64,000 bases of DNA from contig VZSR01000514.1 of assembly GCA_013398615.1 (NCBI GenBank), positions 10,211,256 to 10,275,255 on the forward strand, written 5' to 3'. Position 1 is the first letter of the stretch. Every line of letters begins with the position of its first letter. This DNA comes from Brachypodius melanocephalos. Taxonomy: Eukaryota; Chordata; Aves; Passeriformes; Pycnonotidae. A program made the position numbers and the translations under genes. Below, piece after piece: positions 62,361 to 64,000 of the stretch. Below the pieces are notes generated by a model, which saw nothing but the letters and a program-made list of their open reading frames with translations, was not told the DNA's origin and made no database searches.

Positions 62361-62455
62361 TTTTTAGAGCTTTAGAAATCTCTGAAGAAAGGTAGAGCTT
62401 TTTAGAAATCTCTTTAGAGACTTCAAAAAAAAATTGGAGGGTTTTAGAAATCTCC
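62361..62455. repeat. Degenerate 30-base-period tandem repeat
   Basis: TTTAGAAATCTCT occurs at 62371 and 62401, each preceded by TAGAGCTT-like sequence. A third copy, TTTTAGAAATCTC, lies near 62442. Confidence 0.85.
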
Positions 62456-64000
62456 AAAGAGATTTCTGCAATGCCGCTGGTGACAGAGCCAAGGTCAGCC
62501 CCTGTCCCAGGGGAGCCATTTTACTTTCAGCTTCTTGAACATGTCTTGAACATGTCTTTGAAATGATCTCCACTTCCATGGATCCATTCCACCCCTTTTT
62601 CTTTCTTGAGGTGCCCCTAAATGCCTGTGCTAGTCAGAGGGACGCTCCCTGTGCCCACCAGGAAGGATCCTTGGTTCTTCACCATGGATTGCCCGGCAGG
62701 ATTCAGCAGCCCCAGGAAAAGCCCAAGGGGATCCAGGTCCGTCAGAAGGAGGGGAGCAGCAACCAGGATAGAAAAAAACCCTCACAGCTAATGTTCACAG
62801 AACAGAAACCTTGAGCTACCACCAGCGCACTGCTTTCACTTTGCGCTAGTAGAGCTTTTGTTAAAGGTCCGTTCACACATTTTTAATGAGAGCCGTGAAA
62901 ATCAGTCAGAAAGCTTCAGCCTTCGGACTGTTTCTAGCTTTGGTGGCATTTGCAGGCACTGTAATTTTACATCTTTTAAAACTTCATGTCTTTCTCCTGC
63001 TCTGGATGGGGACGCTGTGACACACAGTCCAAAACAGAACCAGCACACCACAGAATTTGCCTTCTCTCTGAGAGTCAAACCCAGAACCCTGTGGCTGCCT
63101 GGTTCTCACTAAACACAACATTTCCACTTGAGCCATTTTTCTCAACATCGTTCTGAAAAATAATGAGTTCAAGGTGAAATCTGAGACTTCTAAAATTTGA
63201 GGAAGGGAGATGGGAGAGAAGGTGTTTTTGAATCCCACCACGAGTGAAATGTCAGTGTTTGCAATGCCAACCCACACGCCTCTTGGCAGCTCCTAGAAAC
63301 GTTTCAGAAAACAGCTATGAGAAGGTTGCCAGCATAAGGAATTCTGCCTTCCAAAAGCTTAAAAACTTGTATTTCTGTACTCTGCAACTGGACTCGGCTG
63401 TGGGTTAGAAATCCCCTGGCTGGAAGCAGGTCTCCAACAGCAGAGGGCTCTTTTGGCTCAGCAAATGATGGAATTGTCAGCCCTGGTAGCTGAAACCAAC
63501 TGATAAAACAAATTAAAAGCAGAACAGAAATGAGCTGTGAATTTAAACAGCAAGGCTAAACTTTATTGGAACAGCTCAGCTGCTGACAGATGTGATAGAG
63601 AAGTGAGAATGTCTTTAAAAGTGAATTTTGCTGTAGAAATAACCTAATAAAACACTCCTTCGAGCTGATATATAGTAGATCAAGATGGATTATCATAACA
63701 ATCCATTCCAAATTTACAACTTCTTATTACCCTATGAGAAATGTTAAAAAGTTGAGGACTGGGGTGGTTAATATGATTTTAATTCTTGCATTTTATATGT
63801 TGGTAATCTAGAAATTTGTTTTGATGCAAATGCTGTGCACAGAATTATCACATTTTATTGAGTGATTTTTTTTCTCAGTTCTGAATTTGTTCCTGATATT
63901 TATTGTAGAAAACACTGCTGTATCCATCTATTCTATGGGGAAAATTGTGATAAATGTCTGTATAATCTGCGTCTGCCAATTAGAGGTTACTTAGCTCAGC

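Larger units (their letters stand above)
57961..64000. other. Intergenic region upstream of CPXM2, second part
   Basis: No gene is recognised. Contents are a T38 run (58774-58811), the CpG-rich block beside it (58830-59110) and a small 30-base-period repeat at 62361-62455. The rest is AT-rich, unique-looking sequence. Confidence 0.6.

Noticed and set aside
49800..64000. CHST15 or another neighbouring gene on the right side
   Set aside because: Synteny with mammals suggests CHST15 may be next, but none of its coding sequence was recognisable in any open frame here.

Overview
The window is vertebrate nuclear DNA, almost certainly from a bird. It carries many copies of the avian non-LTR retrotransposon CR1, interrupted A/C-rich tracts and a compact intron-exon structure. 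A passerine is my guess; the sequence alone does not settle the species. There are no bacterial or viral genes.

The only protein-coding gene I can support is CPXM2 (carboxypeptidase X, M14 family member 2). It lies on the minus strand, from the start codon at 48846 down to an exon ending at 1425. Eleven coding exons are visible. Each splice boundary was placed from GT/AG signals, and reading phase matches at every junction except exon 2. In transcript order they are 48846-48534 (signal peptide and linker), 42631-42525 (linker, frame problem), 32850-32741, 26349-26210, 16057-15973 and 15687-15537 (discoidin / F5/8C domain), 8119-8031, 5365-5242, 4330-4134, 3326-3147 and 1722-1425 (M14 carboxypeptidase-like domain). 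The last exons, which would carry the end of the domain and the C-terminus, lie beyond the left edge. The encoded protein is a secreted pseudoenzyme: one zinc-ligand His is Gln and the substrate-binding Arg is Asn.

The introns (0.3 to 10 kb) hold CR1 fragments in both orientations, homopolymer and A/C-rich tracts, and one 100-base assembly gap (32376-32475). Upstream of CPXM2 is a CpG-rich promoter region. It is split by a regular array of 58 eight-base units (49005-49468) that never slips phase. From about 49.8 to 64 kb the window looks intergenic. It holds CR1 pieces, simple repeats and a small isolated CpG-rich block (58830-59110) carrying a consensus splice donor on the minus strand.

The most notable points are the octamer array inside the CPXM2 CpG-rich promoter, the one-base frame inconsistency in exon 2, and the isolated CpG-rich block with splice signals. 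I found no clearly novel molecular system.
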